This document shows, piece by piece, positions 54,206 to 63,646 of a stretch of DNA of 64,000 nt. A program made the position numbers and the translations under genes. The DNA comes from an uncultured Sulfitobacter sp. GTDB taxonomy: Bacteria > Pseudomonadota > Alphaproteobacteria > Rhodobacterales > Rhodobacteraceae. The number at the start of each line of letters is the position of its first letter. Position 1 is the first letter of the stretch. The stretch is from NCBI GenBank assembly GCA_947502265.1, contig CANMZB010000004.1:124001-188000 (forward strand), written 5' to 3'. A model generated the notes under the pieces. That model was not told the DNA's origin, ran no database searches, and worked only from the letters and a program-made list of their open reading frames with translations.

Positions 54206-55200
54206 TTACGATGACCAGATCAGTTCTGCGGGTGTCATTCCAGCAAGGCGCACCTCAAGCCACCGGATGTAACCGTTGAGGTTCTTCGTCGCTGGGCCCA
54301 AAATGGTCTTATGAACTTGTCGTAGCGGGCGTGAAGCGAGTTCACATTCTGGATGTGGTGGCTCCCGGCTGCGACACGGGTGCCTGGTCTACTGCCGAAG
54401 ACGAAATGTTCGATTCCGCGCTGAGCGGCAACCTTCGCATAACCGCTGGCCCCATCAGAGCAAAGCACCGCATCGTGGGGCACCAAGGGCTTCATCGCAC
54501 GTTCCAACGTCGCGCTCTTTCGGTTTGGTAGCCTTTCAAACAGGCGCGACCCGCCTCGGTCAGCAACGGTCAGGATCGGCAGTTGCCACTTTGAGAGGCC
54601 GCGCATCATCTTCAGCCCCTGCGTCGTATAGTCTTCCCACCGGGGACCTGGTGGCTTCGCTACATTGAGCGGATCAGCGAAGTGCTGGACCCACTCCCGC
54701 GACCCCTTGCGCGACTCCCGCTGGTGCGTCTCGTCCGCCTCCACGATGCCCGAAAAGTATGCAGTTGGCGCCTTTCCGATGATCGAGAAGGCCAACATCC
54801 GCCAGCGCCATACCGTGTGTTTGTTAAGCCCGAGATGGAGCGCCAGCCTGCGCACCGACTGCGGTGTGGAGGTGCCCAGCATATCGCGCAAGGCAACTAT
54901 AAAAAGATCAGGCCGGTGGATGCGACCAATGGCTGAACCGGATCGACCAGTGTATGTCTTCCGGCAACCACTGCAACGGTAGCGCTGAATCTTGGTTCGG
55001 GTTCGCCCCCACTTCTGGCGTTGTTCATCGCCGCAGGACGGGCACCTAGCTTTTTGGTTTGCACGCGCCTCGATCTCCGAGATCGCCTCAGTCTTGCGCC
55101 GGAGATCCCGGATCACTGTTTGAGCATCCTCGATTTGAGCCGGGTTTAGCTCGTCGAGGCTGTCGCAAAATCTACGAAAATCATGGTGTAGCAAGGGCAT
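54206..55200 (-). mobile_element. IS1595-family transposase, frameshifted near its end
   Basis: A transposase of the ISXO2/IS1595 type. It has an N-terminal zinc ribbon (CPSCGD, CSGCRKTYTGR), a helix-turn-helix (RRLALHLGLNKHTVWRWRM) and a DDE-type domain (VEADETH, DGASGY, HHIQNVNSLHARYDKFIRPFW). After IRPFW a missing G shifts frame; the expected ending (GPATKNLNGYIRW, LIWSS) is readable in the other frame to a TAA at 54206. Terminal repeats were not identified. Its 5' end lies about 55 nt from the dps remnant, with a TTCGGTT-CCG-AACCGAA hairpin (55234-55250) between. Confidence 0.82.
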
Positions 55201-55254
55201 CACTCCGCTGGAAAGGCGACGTGATATAGGCCTTTCGGTTCCGAACCGAAGCTC

Positions 55255-55706
55255 ACCAACACGAAATACGGACACCCCCAAAGAATATCACCGCCCTGAG
55301 CGCTGTTCTGGGTGAACCATTCCGCCTGTAGCTCCAGACCCACGGGTATCATTGGAACGTCGAGGGGCCGAATTTCCGGCAACTGCACGTGGTGTTTGAA
55401 GAGCAGTATCAAAACCTGTGGAGCGCGTTGGACGTGATCGCCGAACGCATCCGCACCCAAGGTGGCTATGCACCGGGTTCGGTTGCCGATTTGATGGCGC
55501 TGGCTGCTCCCGAAGACAAACCTGCGCAATCCGCCGACGAGATGGTCACCCTGCTGATCGCGGGCCACGAAGCCCTCGCCGCAACCCTGCGTGACGCCAT
55601 CGCCACAAGCGGGGATGCCGGCGATGAAGCATCCGCAGATATTTTGACCGACCGTCTGGAATGGCACGAAAAAGAGCTGTGGATGATGAAGGCCAGTATG
55701 CGCTGA
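55255..55706 (+). pseudogene. dps: Dps-type ferritin-like protein, broken at the 5' end
   Basis: Most of a Dps protein is readable (THGYHWNVEGPNFRQLH, the iron-site helix, then RLEWHEKELWMMKASMR to the stop). A TAG replaces the Tyr codon expected in FRLYLKTHGYHW (about 55330). A frame change lies near 55270 between TNTKYG and PKNITALSAVLGE, and the position of the expected ATG (55252-55254) reads CTC. The IS1595-type element ends just upstream, so its insertion may have removed the start. Translation from an internal ATG (55389) would lack the iron ligands. Confidence 0.82.
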
Positions 55707-55764
55707 TTTCAAATGGCCCAGCCCTCGGGCTTGGCCGTACCCCTCCTGCAACTGGAGAAAACCA

Positions 55765-56127
55765 ATGAGTAATCCTATCGTAAAGGGCTTCTGGGACAAA
55801 CCAACCGGAAGCTGGCAATATGTTCTGCACGACCCCGACACCATGAAAGGGGCGATCATCGACCCCGTGCTGGATTTCGATCCGCTGGCAGGGGCAACAT
55901 CAACCAAAAACGCCGAACGACTGCTGGCCTATGTGCGCGAGGCGGGGATCGGGTTGGTCTGGATCCTCGACCACCTGCCGACGAAGTGCCATAGGATGCA
56001 GTTTACCCGTCTGAATCCCCCCTATCTGCCATGCAAACATCATGGGGCTCCTGAACCGGAAAAACCACCTGATAATCTGGAGTTCGAGAGCGATGCCTTG
56101 TCAGGTGAGATGGGGTTGCAGCCGTAA
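55765..56127 (+). pseudogene. Truncated MBL-fold hydrolase (persulfide-dioxygenase-like)
   Basis: The first ~70 residues match the start of single-domain MBL-fold hydrolases of the persulfide-dioxygenase group (NPIVKGFWDKPTGSWQYV, HDPDTMKGAIIDPVLDFDP, YVREAGIGLVWILD). Just before the metal-binding THPHADH motif, near 55977, the sequence changes to an unrelated tail with no family similarity. It converges on the HisD-type gene, overlapping its end. A non-functional remnant. Confidence 0.75.
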
Positions 56128-57378
56128 TTCCGCAGAACGGGCGTGGCCCTCCATCCCTTCTACCCGGCTGATCCGGGCGGCCCGCAAGGCCAACTCATGC
56201 GAGGCGGCGGCGTCGCAGCGCTGCCAAGTCACTGTCTTTGTGAATTTATGCACCGACAGACCGCCAGTATAGCGCGCTGCGCCGCTGGTCGGCAGCACAT
56301 GGTTCGGGCCCGAAACCTTGTCCCCGAAGGCCACCGTGGTTTCCTTTCCCAGAAACAGCGAGCCATAGGCCGAAAGCCGGTTCAGCCACCAGTCCAAATC
56401 CTCGGCCTGCACCTGTAGATGTTCGGGCGCATATCGATCCGAGACCTGCGCTGCCTCTTCACGGCTATCGCAGAGGATCACTTCGGCGCGCTCGTTCCAT
56501 GCCGTGCGGGCCGCTGTGGCGTTGGCCTCAGGCAGGCTGTCGATCAGCGTGGGTACGCGGTTAAGCACGTCTGTCGCCAGAGCCTTGTCGGTGCTCACCA
56601 GCCAGACGGGACTGTCCGCGCCATGCTCGGCCTGGCTGATCAAATCCCAAGCAACAGTTTCGACAGAGGCGGTGTGATCGGCAATAACAAGGGAATCCGT
56701 GGGCCCGGCAAACATGTCGATCCCCACTTTGCCGAACAGCATCCGCTTGGCCTCGGCGACATAGCTGTTGCCGGGACCGACAAGGATATCGGCAGGGGTG
56801 CCGCCGAAAAGCCCCTTGGCCATGGCGGCGATCCCCTGCACCCCGCCAAGGTTCAGGATCAGGTCCGCGCCGCACAGGTCCATCGCAAAAACGATGGCAT
56901 CGGGGATACCGATATCGGGGCGGGTGGGCGAGACGGCGGTGATATGCGACACGCCCGCGACTTTGGCTGTGGTTATGGTCATCAACGCGCTGGCAATATG
57001 GCTGTAGCGTCCGCCGGGGACATAGCAACCCGCGCTCGATACGGGGATCTGTTTCTGCCCCGCTATCAGGCCGGGCATCACTTCGACCTCGCATTCGCCC
57101 ATCGTCGCCTTTTGCGCCTCGGCAAAGCGGCGGATGTTGGCTTGTGCAAAGCGGATGTCGTTCTTGAGTTCCTCGGGCACACGGTCGCAGGCGGCGCGAC
57201 GGGCCTCATCGCAGAGCACTATATCGCCGCTCCAACCATCAAGATTTTGCGCATAATCGCGCACCGCTGCCTCGCCTTCGCGTTCGATGTTGGCCAGCAT
57301 GGCGGCGACAATATCGCGGACATCGTTGTTTTCGGCCAAGGGGCGGGAAACGGCTGTTTTGAGGTAAGTGATTGCCAT
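56101..57378 (-). CDS. HisD-family dehydrogenase, possibly sulfopropanediol 3-dehydrogenase
   Basis: A 425-residue NAD-dependent enzyme of the histidinol dehydrogenase fold. Zinc and catalytic residues are present: Q and H in DLISQAEHGADSP, E-H in RYAPEHLQV, GDKVSGPNHVLP, and the last His in EGMEGHARS. Many Roseobacter homologues outside the his operon are HpsN-type, oxidising 2,3-dihydroxypropane-1-sulfonate to sulfolactate. The nearby cysteate-lyase-like gene and TauA gene support a sulfonate role. Histidinol oxidation cannot be excluded. It lies 4 nt after the DegT/racemase fusion gene. Confidence 0.8.
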   Translation of the reverse strand: MAITYLKTAVSRPLAENNDVRDIVAAMLANIEREGEAAVRDYAQNLDGWSGDIVLCDEARRAACDRVPEELKNDIRFAQANIRRFAEAQKATMGECEVEVMPGLIAGQKQIPVSSAGCYVPGGRYSHIASALMTITTAKVAGVSHITAVSPTRPDIGIPDAIVFAMDLCGADLILNLGGVQGIAAMAKGLFGGTPADILVGPGNSYVAEAKRMLFGKVGIDMFAGPTDSLVIADHTASVETVAWDLISQAEHGADSPVWLVSTDKALATDVLNRVPTLIDSLPEANATAARTAWNERAEVILCDSREEAAQVSDRYAPEHLQVQAEDLDWWLNRLSAYGSLFLGKETTVAFGDKVSGPNHVLPTSGAARYTGGLSVHKFTKTVTWQRCDAAASHELALRAARISRVEGMEGHARSAELRLQPHLT

Positions 57379-57382
57379 GGTG

Positions 57383-58357
57383 TTAACTCGATTTCATCTG
57401 GGAGTGGTCATGTATCGCATCCGCAAGCACATCAATGGTGTCGATGACCGGCAGGGTGGCTGACAGCTTGGAGGCGGTCAACGAGAATTCCGAACAGGCG
57501 ACAAGGAGCAGTGCTGCGCCTTTGTCAGCCAGCTCGCGCGCAGCGTCCCGGAGCCAAAGCGCGCCGAGCCCTGCCTGTTCAAGAGCGGGATCGAACACAC
57601 CAGCCAAACGCACCGCAGGCGAGGCAAGCATGCCGATGCCGGCGCCTTTGTTAACGCTCTGCGCGGCGCGGGCGACCGTTTGATCGACCATGTTCAGAAG
57701 CGGGATAGAGACCGCCCCCCAGATCTGCGACGCATAGTGGTGGGCGGTGTTGCAGGGTATGCGCCGCGCCGTGGCACCCGCCTTCTGTAGCCGTCGCGCC
57801 AGTTGCGCGCACAGGATAGCGGCGCAAAGGACATCCATCCGGGCCGAGCAGTTCGGCATCTGATAGCGCGCCGTGGCAAACGCCTCTGTCGCCGGATCTG
57901 CCCCATGCCGGTCATACATCATGTAGCTGCCCGACAGTATCGTCGCGCGGGCGGCGACGTCCGTGTTACCGGTGGTCAGAAAGCCACCTTCACCGGAATT
58001 GATATGCTTGTAGGTTTGCGTCGAAAAACACGCCACCTTGCCAAAACTTCCGGACCGCCTGCCGTTCCAGCGTGCACCCATGGTGTGGGCGCAATCCTCG
58101 ATCACGGTCACGTCTGCTGTATCGCAAATCCGCATCAGCCGGTCCATATCGCACAGATGCCCTCGCATGTGCGAGAGCAACAAGAAACGCACGCCAGAGC
58201 TTGTGATTTTTGCGTCCAGATCGGTTAGATCCAAGCGTAGCGCATCGTCGATCTGGACAAGCACTGGCTTGCCACCCACGGGGTCAATGGCATCGGGCGC
58301 AATCGGCTTGTGTTGCGTGAACGATCCGATAAAGCTGCGCGCCACGGTCGGGTCCAT
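57383..58357 (-). pseudogene. In-frame fusion of a DegT-type aminotransferase and an Asp/Glu racemase fragment
   Basis: A 324-residue open frame made of two partial proteins. Residues 20-185 resemble the central part of a DegT/DnrJ aminotransferase, with VIEDCAHTMGARWNGRRSGSFG and the Lys region STQTYKHINSGEGGF. From about residue 190 it continues as the C-terminal half of an Asp/Glu racemase (LQKAGATARRIPCNTAHH, LLVACSEFSL), with only part of its catalytic pair. The DegT N-terminus, its C-terminus and the racemase N-terminus are missing. Probably a deletion product that happens to stay in frame; function is doubtful. Confidence 0.7.
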
Positions 58358-58359
58358 CG

Positions 58360-59374
58360 TTACAGCGTGACCCAGCGGCCGCTGCTGTCGAAGGCGAAAT
58401 CGTATCCGCCAAGCGCCGCAGCATCGCCGGTGAATAGGAACACACCCCGTTCGTCTTTGAATTCCCCCTTGCGCGCCAGATCAATCAGGCCCGCCGCGCC
58501 CTTGGCAGAATAACAGGGGTCCAGAAGGATACCCTCAAGCTCGGCGAACATCCGGATCGCCTCGATGCCGCTGCCGGGGGGTATGCCGTAGCCTTCGCCG
58601 CCGTAATCGGTGTTTACCATGACATGCTCGCGCTGGACCACGCCGGGGAAGCCCAGTTTTTTCGCCGTCTTACAGGCCTGATCATAAACCTTCTGTTCCT
58701 GCTTGGGCTGCGGCGTGCGGATGCCGATGCCCAACACGGGAATTTGTGAATTCTTCGCACACATGCCCGTCACAAGGCCCACCTGCGTGCCCGACGGTCC
58801 GGTGGCATGGACCAAACGGCCTATCTTCATGCCCGCATCATTGACCTGCGCCAGCACTTCAAAAGCACAACTCACATAGCCAAGCGCGCCGGTCGGGTTC
58901 GATCCGCCGCCGGGGATGACATAAACTTTGCGCCCCTCGACGCGCATCTTTTCAGCGGCGCGTTCCATCTCGACAGGCATATCATGGGCGCCGGGGAACT
59001 TTTGCGTCGTCGCGCCGTGCAGGTGGTCCAGGAGGACGTTGCCATTGGTGTTGTAGTTTGCATTTTCATAGCCGGTGCGATCCTCAAGAAGGATATGGCA
59101 ATCCAGCCCCAGACTGGCGGTGCAGGCGGCGGTCTGGTGTCCGTGGTTGGTTTGTGTCGCGCCTTGCGTCATCACCATGTCGGCACCCTGCTCCAGCGCC
59201 TCGGCCATCAGGAATTCCAGTTTACGGGTCTTGTTGCCCCCCCGTTGACATGCCGGTGCAATCATCGCGCTTGATCCAGATCTCGACGCCCAACTCATTG
59301 GACAGACGCTTCATCGGCCCCAGCGGAGTGGGAAGATGGGCGAGGTGAAAGCGCGCAAAACGGGACAGGTGCAT
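58360..59374 (-). pseudogene. L-cysteate sulfo-lyase / D-cysteine desulfhydrase-like gene with a G7 frameshift
   Basis: A PLP enzyme of the ACC-deaminase/D-cysteine desulfhydrase family, the group that includes CuyA. The ATG at 59374 (after AAAGGAA) starts [18 protein letters not shown] and [14 protein letters not shown]; then a run of seven G (C7 on the plus strand, 59237-59243) shifts frame, where six would restore [11 protein letters not shown] with the PLP Lys. The remaining ~285 codons are intact to the end. It may be a true null, a slippage-switched gene, or a base-calling artefact. With HpsN-like and TauA-like neighbours, cysteate lyase is the better guess. Confidence 0.8.
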
Positions 59375-59399
59375 ATTGGGTTCCTTTTAGGTGCGAGGT

Positions 59400-59656
59400 G
59401 GGGCCGCAACAAAAAGCTGCCCCCTGCGCCGTGAGGGTAAGCTGCCGAATTCGCTGGCGGAAGCGGTCCATCAAAAGGACTTGCCCACCGCTTGGGCAAG
59501 TCGGGCGGAACGCGGTGTGACGATCAGGCTAACGATGGCATCGGCTGCAGAGGCCATGCCCGCCGCAGTGGTGACGCGACCGGTCGTGGTGAACAAGGCC
59601 AGCCCGGACGGCACAAAGCCCTGTTCGACCAGAACGGTGACCTGAACCCGTGTCAT
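59400..59656 (-). pseudogene. Remnant of a GlxA-type (DJ-1 + AraC) regulator
   Basis: A short frame starting MTRVQVTVLVEQGFVPSGLA, like the first strand of the DJ-1-type domain of GlxA regulators. It jumps to GRVTTAAGMASAADAIVSLI and RLAQAVGKSF from the end of such a domain, deleting some 130 residues. A missing T near 59476 then ends the frame; downstream LMDRFRQRIRQL is readable in another frame. It lies just behind the dehydrogenase gene and may once have regulated it. Assignment is tentative. Confidence 0.5.
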
Positions 59657-59663
59657 GGCATGC

Positions 59664-62099
59664 TCATCCTCGCATCAAGACGTAGTCGGGATCGTAAGGT
59701 GACGGCGTGATGACCTCGGCCCCGACGAGAACGCCGCAAAGGTCGATCTGCATGGTGCTGCCCGGTACGGCGAGATCCGGTTCGACAAAGGCATAGGCGA
59801 GGTTCATTCCGACACGGTGCCCCCAATCGCCGGAGGTCACGGTGCCGACCACCCTGCCCTCCTGCATCAGCGAGGCGCCGCCATGCGCGGGGGCATGATC
59901 CGCGTCCACCTTCAGCGTTACCAACTTCTTGCGCAGGCCTTCTTCGCGGCGCTTTAACAGCGCCGCCTTGCCGATGAAATCACCCTTCTCCGGCTTCACA
60001 AAGCGGTCTAGCGATGTCTCGAACGGGTCAAACTCGGTCAAAAGGTCGGCCTTCCAGTGCAGGAAACCCTTTTCCATCCGCATGGATTCAACCGCCCGCG
60101 CACCGAACAACTTTAGCCCATGCGCCTCGCCTGCCTTGCGAAGTGCCAGATAGGCGGCATAAAGCGAGGCGTTGGGAATGTGGACTTCATAGGCCAACTC
60201 GCCAGAAAAGCTGACGCCAAGGACGGTGGCCGGGGCGAAGCCGATGAAGCACTCGCGCACGCTGAGCCAGGGGAAAGCTGTCTTGGACCAGTCGCCACGC
60301 GCGCAGGCCGAAAGCACATCGCGCGCCCTGGGGCCAGCCAGAACAAGGATCGTCTGGTCATTGGTCAGGCTACGGATTGTGACGTCCTCGTCGTCTTTGA
60401 GATGCGCTTGCAACCAATCCATGTCATGAAATTCGCTCGCCGCAGCGGAGCCGTACCAGACCCGCTCCGGCCCCCGGTCACTGGCGGGCAGATTGGCCAC
60501 CGTAGCCTCCCCCTTGACCATGCCCTGATGGTTCAAAAGATAGCCCAGCCCGACGCGGCCATCGCGTTTGGTCACAGTGCCGCAAAACAAGCGATTCAAG
60601 AAGACGTGCCGGTCCGCGCCGGTGATCTCGAACCGGTTGAAGCCGTTGACCTCGCACAGGCCGACGTTTTCCTGCACGTTCATGATCTCGGCGGCGACCA
60701 CGTCAAAGGCCTCGTCGAAATTGAAGCTGAGCGTGGGGTGAAAAACAGGAGACGGTTTGATGTAATCCACGCGCTCCCAGCCGTTCACCACGGTGAACTC
60801 CGCCCCTTCGGCTGCGAAAACGGGCGTTAGCGGTGTGGTCTTGGCCGGACGACCCGCCGGGCGATGCTCGTGCGGGAAATGGAAGCGGAACTCGTTCTGG
60901 TAATCCTCGATCGCCTTCAGCGCCGTCAGCTCGACATTTGTGTGGCCGGTAAAGCGGCGCGGGTCGATCACCCATGTGTCATAGCACGCCTCGCCCTGCA
61001 CGATTTGTTGTGCCAGAAGCCAGCCATGCCCGCCGCCCTCGCCCAGCCCTGCGCGCAACCCGATAATGCAATAGGCGTTGCGTTTGCCGGGAATTGGACC
61101 AACCAGCGGCGCACCATCAATCGTGTAGGTGATCGGGCCGTTCACAACGCGCTTGATTCCGACGTCAGACAGCACCGGCATCCGCTCGAAAGCCCCCTCC
61201 AGCACGTCCATCACGCGGTCCAGATCGTCGGGGCATAAGTCATTGGAGAAATCCGGGCTGATCCCGTCCATCCCCCAAGTCCTGCAATTCTGTTCGTAAA
61301 AGCCGACCAGCAGGCCGTTTTTTTCCTGACGGGAATAGTAGTCGGAAATCGGGCAGCGTAGCAGCGGTATCCGGCGGCCCGCTTGCGCGATGGCCGGAAT
61401 ATCCTCGGTCACAAAATACTGGTGCTCCATGGAGGCGACGGGGTGGTGCACCCCCATCATCGCGCCCACCTCATTCACGCGGTAGCCGCAGGCGTTCACG
61501 ACGATATCGGCGTCGATGGTGCCCTTGTCTGTCTCGACGGTCCAGGTATCGTCCGCCTTCTGGGTCAGCCCGGTGACATTGGTCTGACGATACACTTGCG
61601 CCCCCGCTTTGCGCGCGTGAAAGGCCAGCGCCTGACACAGCTGCGCGGGGTCGATATCGCCGTCCTCCCCATCCCAGAGCCCGCCGAGCAGGTTATCGGT
61701 CGAAATCAGGGGATGGCGGCGGGCGCATTCCTCCGCGTCGATCACTTCGTACGTTACCCCCATGCCGCGCGCCATTGAGGCGAAATGGCGATAGCCCTGC
61801 ATCTGCGCTTCGGTATTGGCCAGCCGGATGCCGCCATCGCCGTGATGATAACCGACCGGATACTCCGGATCGTCGCGCAGTTTTTTGTAGAGGGCAATGG
61901 AATGGCTCTTGAGGCCTACCATCGTCTGATTGGCGCCAAAGTTCGTAACCTGTGCGGCGGAATGCCATGTTGTCCCAGAGGTCAGCTCGTCACGCTCGAC
62001 CAGAACCACATCGCTCCAGCCTTCCTGAGTGAGATGATAGAGCGTCGAGCATCCGGCGATACCGCCGCCAATGACAACAACCTTAGTCCGCGATTTCAT
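59664..62099 (-). CDS. Dimethylglycine/sarcosine dehydrogenase-like FAD oxidoreductase
   Basis: An 811-residue two-part enzyme. The N-terminal FAD domain (GGGIAGCSTLYHL, residues ~8-25; TTWHSAAQ near the covalent-flavin His) is followed by an FAO-type linker and a C-terminal GcvT-like tetrahydrofolate domain (FNRFEITGADRHVFLNRL to the GGASLMQEGRVVGTVTSG end). Such enzymes demethylate glycine-betaine-derived or related N-methyl amines, passing C1 units to folate. The ATG at 62099 (MKSRTKVVVIGGG) is the natural start. It is transcribed away from the LysR gene on the same strand; an inverted repeat lies 82 nt upstream. Confidence 0.9.
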   Translation of the reverse strand: MKSRTKVVVIGGGIAGCSTLYHLTQEGWSDVVLVERDELTSGTTWHSAAQVTNFGANQTMVGLKSHSIALYKKLRDDPEYPVGYHHGDGGIRLANTEAQMQGYRHFASMARGMGVTYEVIDAEECARRHPLISTDNLLGGLWDGEDGDIDPAQLCQALAFHARKAGAQVYRQTNVTGLTQKADDTWTVETDKGTIDADIVVNACGYRVNEVGAMMGVHHPVASMEHQYFVTEDIPAIAQAGRRIPLLRCPISDYYSRQEKNGLLVGFYEQNCRTWGMDGISPDFSNDLCPDDLDRVMDVLEGAFERMPVLSDVGIKRVVNGPITYTIDGAPLVGPIPGKRNAYCIIGLRAGLGEGGGHGWLLAQQIVQGEACYDTWVIDPRRFTGHTNVELTALKAIEDYQNEFRFHFPHEHRPAGRPAKTTPLTPVFAAEGAEFTVVNGWERVDYIKPSPVFHPTLSFNFDEAFDVVAAEIMNVQENVGLCEVNGFNRFEITGADRHVFLNRLFCGTVTKRDGRVGLGYLLNHQGMVKGEATVANLPASDRGPERVWYGSAAASEFHDMDWLQAHLKDDEDVTIRSLTNDQTILVLAGPRARDVLSACARGDWSKTAFPWLSVRECFIGFAPATVLGVSFSGELAYEVHIPNASLYAAYLALRKAGEAHGLKLFGARAVESMRMEKGFLHWKADLLTEFDPFETSLDRFVKPEKGDFIGKAALLKRREEGLRKKLVTLKVDADHAPAHGGASLMQEGRVVGTVTSGDWGHRVGMNLAYAFVEPDLAVPGSTMQIDLCGVLVGAEVITPSPYDPDYVLMRG

Positions 62100-62180
62100 G
62101 GGTAGCGCCTCCGATACAAGTTGGAAAAGTAAGGCGTGGAAGACCACCACCCGCAATCTCTGTTTGAATTTTTACGAATA

Positions 62181-62209
62181 TATCAAACTATTCCTACGGT
62201 TATTTGATA
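62181..62209. promoter_or_regulatory. Inverted repeat upstream of the DMGDH-like gene
   Basis: TATCAAA-N15-TTTGATA, a perfect 7-bp pair in an AT-rich stretch, 82 nt before the ATG at 62099. It is a candidate operator, possibly for the adjacent LysR-type regulator. Confidence 0.45.
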
Positions 62210-62342
62210 GCAATTGGAGAACCTTGCAAAGGGTTTCGGCAATGCACGCGACTTGAACGAAATCGCGGGGTTCGCAATGATGGCATTGTGCGGCACACGA
62301 TATTCGCGCCCGGTTAAAGACACTTTGAAACATGCCACGCGG

Positions 62343-63317
62343 TCAGGAGACGAGCGTAAAACTGTCCGCCAGCCATGGGTTGCTTTGATGTAGGGGCTTG
62401 ATGGCATGCTCGTGGATCAGGCTGCGCAGCTTATTGTCGACAAGATCGACAAGCGAGCCTGAGCAATCCGATGTCGTGACGATCGCCAACGTGCGCGAAA
62501 AGGTCTTTCCCGGAAAGCGATGCATCCGAAGTTTTGAATGAAATCTCTTGGCGCGCGAAAAATGTAACGGCGTGGTAATAGTCCATCCGGCTCCGGCAGC
62601 AACCATGGCCATGAGCGTCTGGTGGCTGCTGCATTCGAACCTCTTGGGCGCAGAGGCGCCGATGCGGCGCAGTTGCGATTCGATCTGCTGTGCGATCATC
62701 AAATTGCTGGAAAATCGCAGGAACGGTAATTTCGTTCGCCCCTCTACGATCTGCGTCAAAGACCGCTCGTCAACCAGGGGCAGGACTATGACAAACGGAT
62801 CGCGCAGCAAAGGGAGATCACGAAGATCTCGAAAGGTCTCGCGCGGTGTGCTCGTGACGCCCAGATCCAACTGCCGATCACGCAACATCCCGATGATCGA
62901 ATGGCTGGAATCAGTATGATACATGAAATCGCAGACGGGCATTTTTGCAGACAGGAAAACAGCCAGTTCGGGAATGATATCGCTTTCGAAATCCTCTATC
63001 GTGCCGATCCTCAGAAAGCTGGCCTCCGAAATGGTCCCGGCCGAAGCTTCGGCCTTTGCCTTTCGTATAGAAAGAAGCGCGCCCTCAATGTTGCGCAGAA
63101 ACGTCACACCCTTGGGCGTCAGCACCATGGGCCTGCGCGCATGATTGAACAGCTCAACGCCCAGATGATCCTCCAGACTGCGAAGGTGGTACGAGACGGT
63201 GCTGATCGTCAGACCTGATTCTACCGCAGCAGCCTGAAGCGACCCTTTCTGCGCGCAGACCTGAAACAGCTCCAGCCATTTGAGGTTGATGTCCTTTGAT
63301 ATAGTGCGACGCGCCAT
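62343..63317 (-). CDS. LysR-family regulator
   Basis: A 324-residue LysR regulator. The N-terminal winged helix (LFQVCAQKGSLQAAAVESGLTISTVSYHLRSLEDHLGVELF) is followed by a two-lobed effector domain. The ATG at 63317 follows AGGAGG and starts MARRTISKDINLKW; an earlier in-frame ATG is less likely. Lying between the DMGDH-like gene and the divergent TauA gene, it may control either. Confidence 0.9.
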   Translation of the reverse strand: MARRTISKDINLKWLELFQVCAQKGSLQAAAVESGLTISTVSYHLRSLEDHLGVELFNHARRPMVLTPKGVTFLRNIEGALLSIRKAKAEASAGTISEASFLRIGTIEDFESDIIPELAVFLSAKMPVCDFMYHTDSSHSIIGMLRDRQLDLGVTSTPRETFRDLRDLPLLRDPFVIVLPLVDERSLTQIVEGRTKLPFLRFSSNLMIAQQIESQLRRIGASAPKRFECSSHQTLMAMVAAGAGWTITTPLHFSRAKRFHSKLRMHRFPGKTFSRTLAIVTTSDCSGSLVDLVDNKLRSLIHEHAIKPLHQSNPWLADSFTLVS

Positions 63318-63646
63318 CGGGGCCTCCTGAGCTGAATTTTTTGGCGGCATGTATTTCTAAATATACGAAATATTACTTTCAATTTATTTCAACTACTAAA
63401 TTATCGTCGGTCACCCCGAAAATCCATGGAAGCCTCGGGCGCAGTGAATTGCTGGCGCCCGAATGGTGCCGGAATTTCTTGTAAGCCAACAAGGTGATCC
63501 AAAAGCTGCGCGAAGCGCCATCGGGCAACCGGTCTGCGCGCAGATCAAGGAGGGGCCGGTCGGCCCCTGAGAGCGGAATATGTATGCTCGAATGTTTTTG
63601 GGTTTGATGGCATGTAACCAAGATCAAATAAGAAGGGATCAAGCAA
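63318..63646. promoter_or_regulatory. Divergent LysR/TauA promoter region
   Basis: No gene is seen in 329 nt. An AT-rich part contains ATTTC-N9-GAAAT (63353-63371), shaped like a LysR site, 35 nt before the LysR gene start. Nearer to the tauA gene is a compact hairpin AGGGGCCG-GT-CGGCCCCT (63551-63568), possibly affecting its leader. Promoters in both directions are expected here. Confidence 0.5.

Noticed and set aside
54072-55260. Terminal inverted repeats and target duplication of the IS1595-type element
   Set aside because: I compared both flanks and found no convincing matching ends; the borders were left undefined.
56101-57378. Calling this gene hisD of histidine biosynthesis
   Set aside because: No other his genes are near, and the neighbours point to sulfonate use; kept as a HisD-family enzyme of uncertain substrate.
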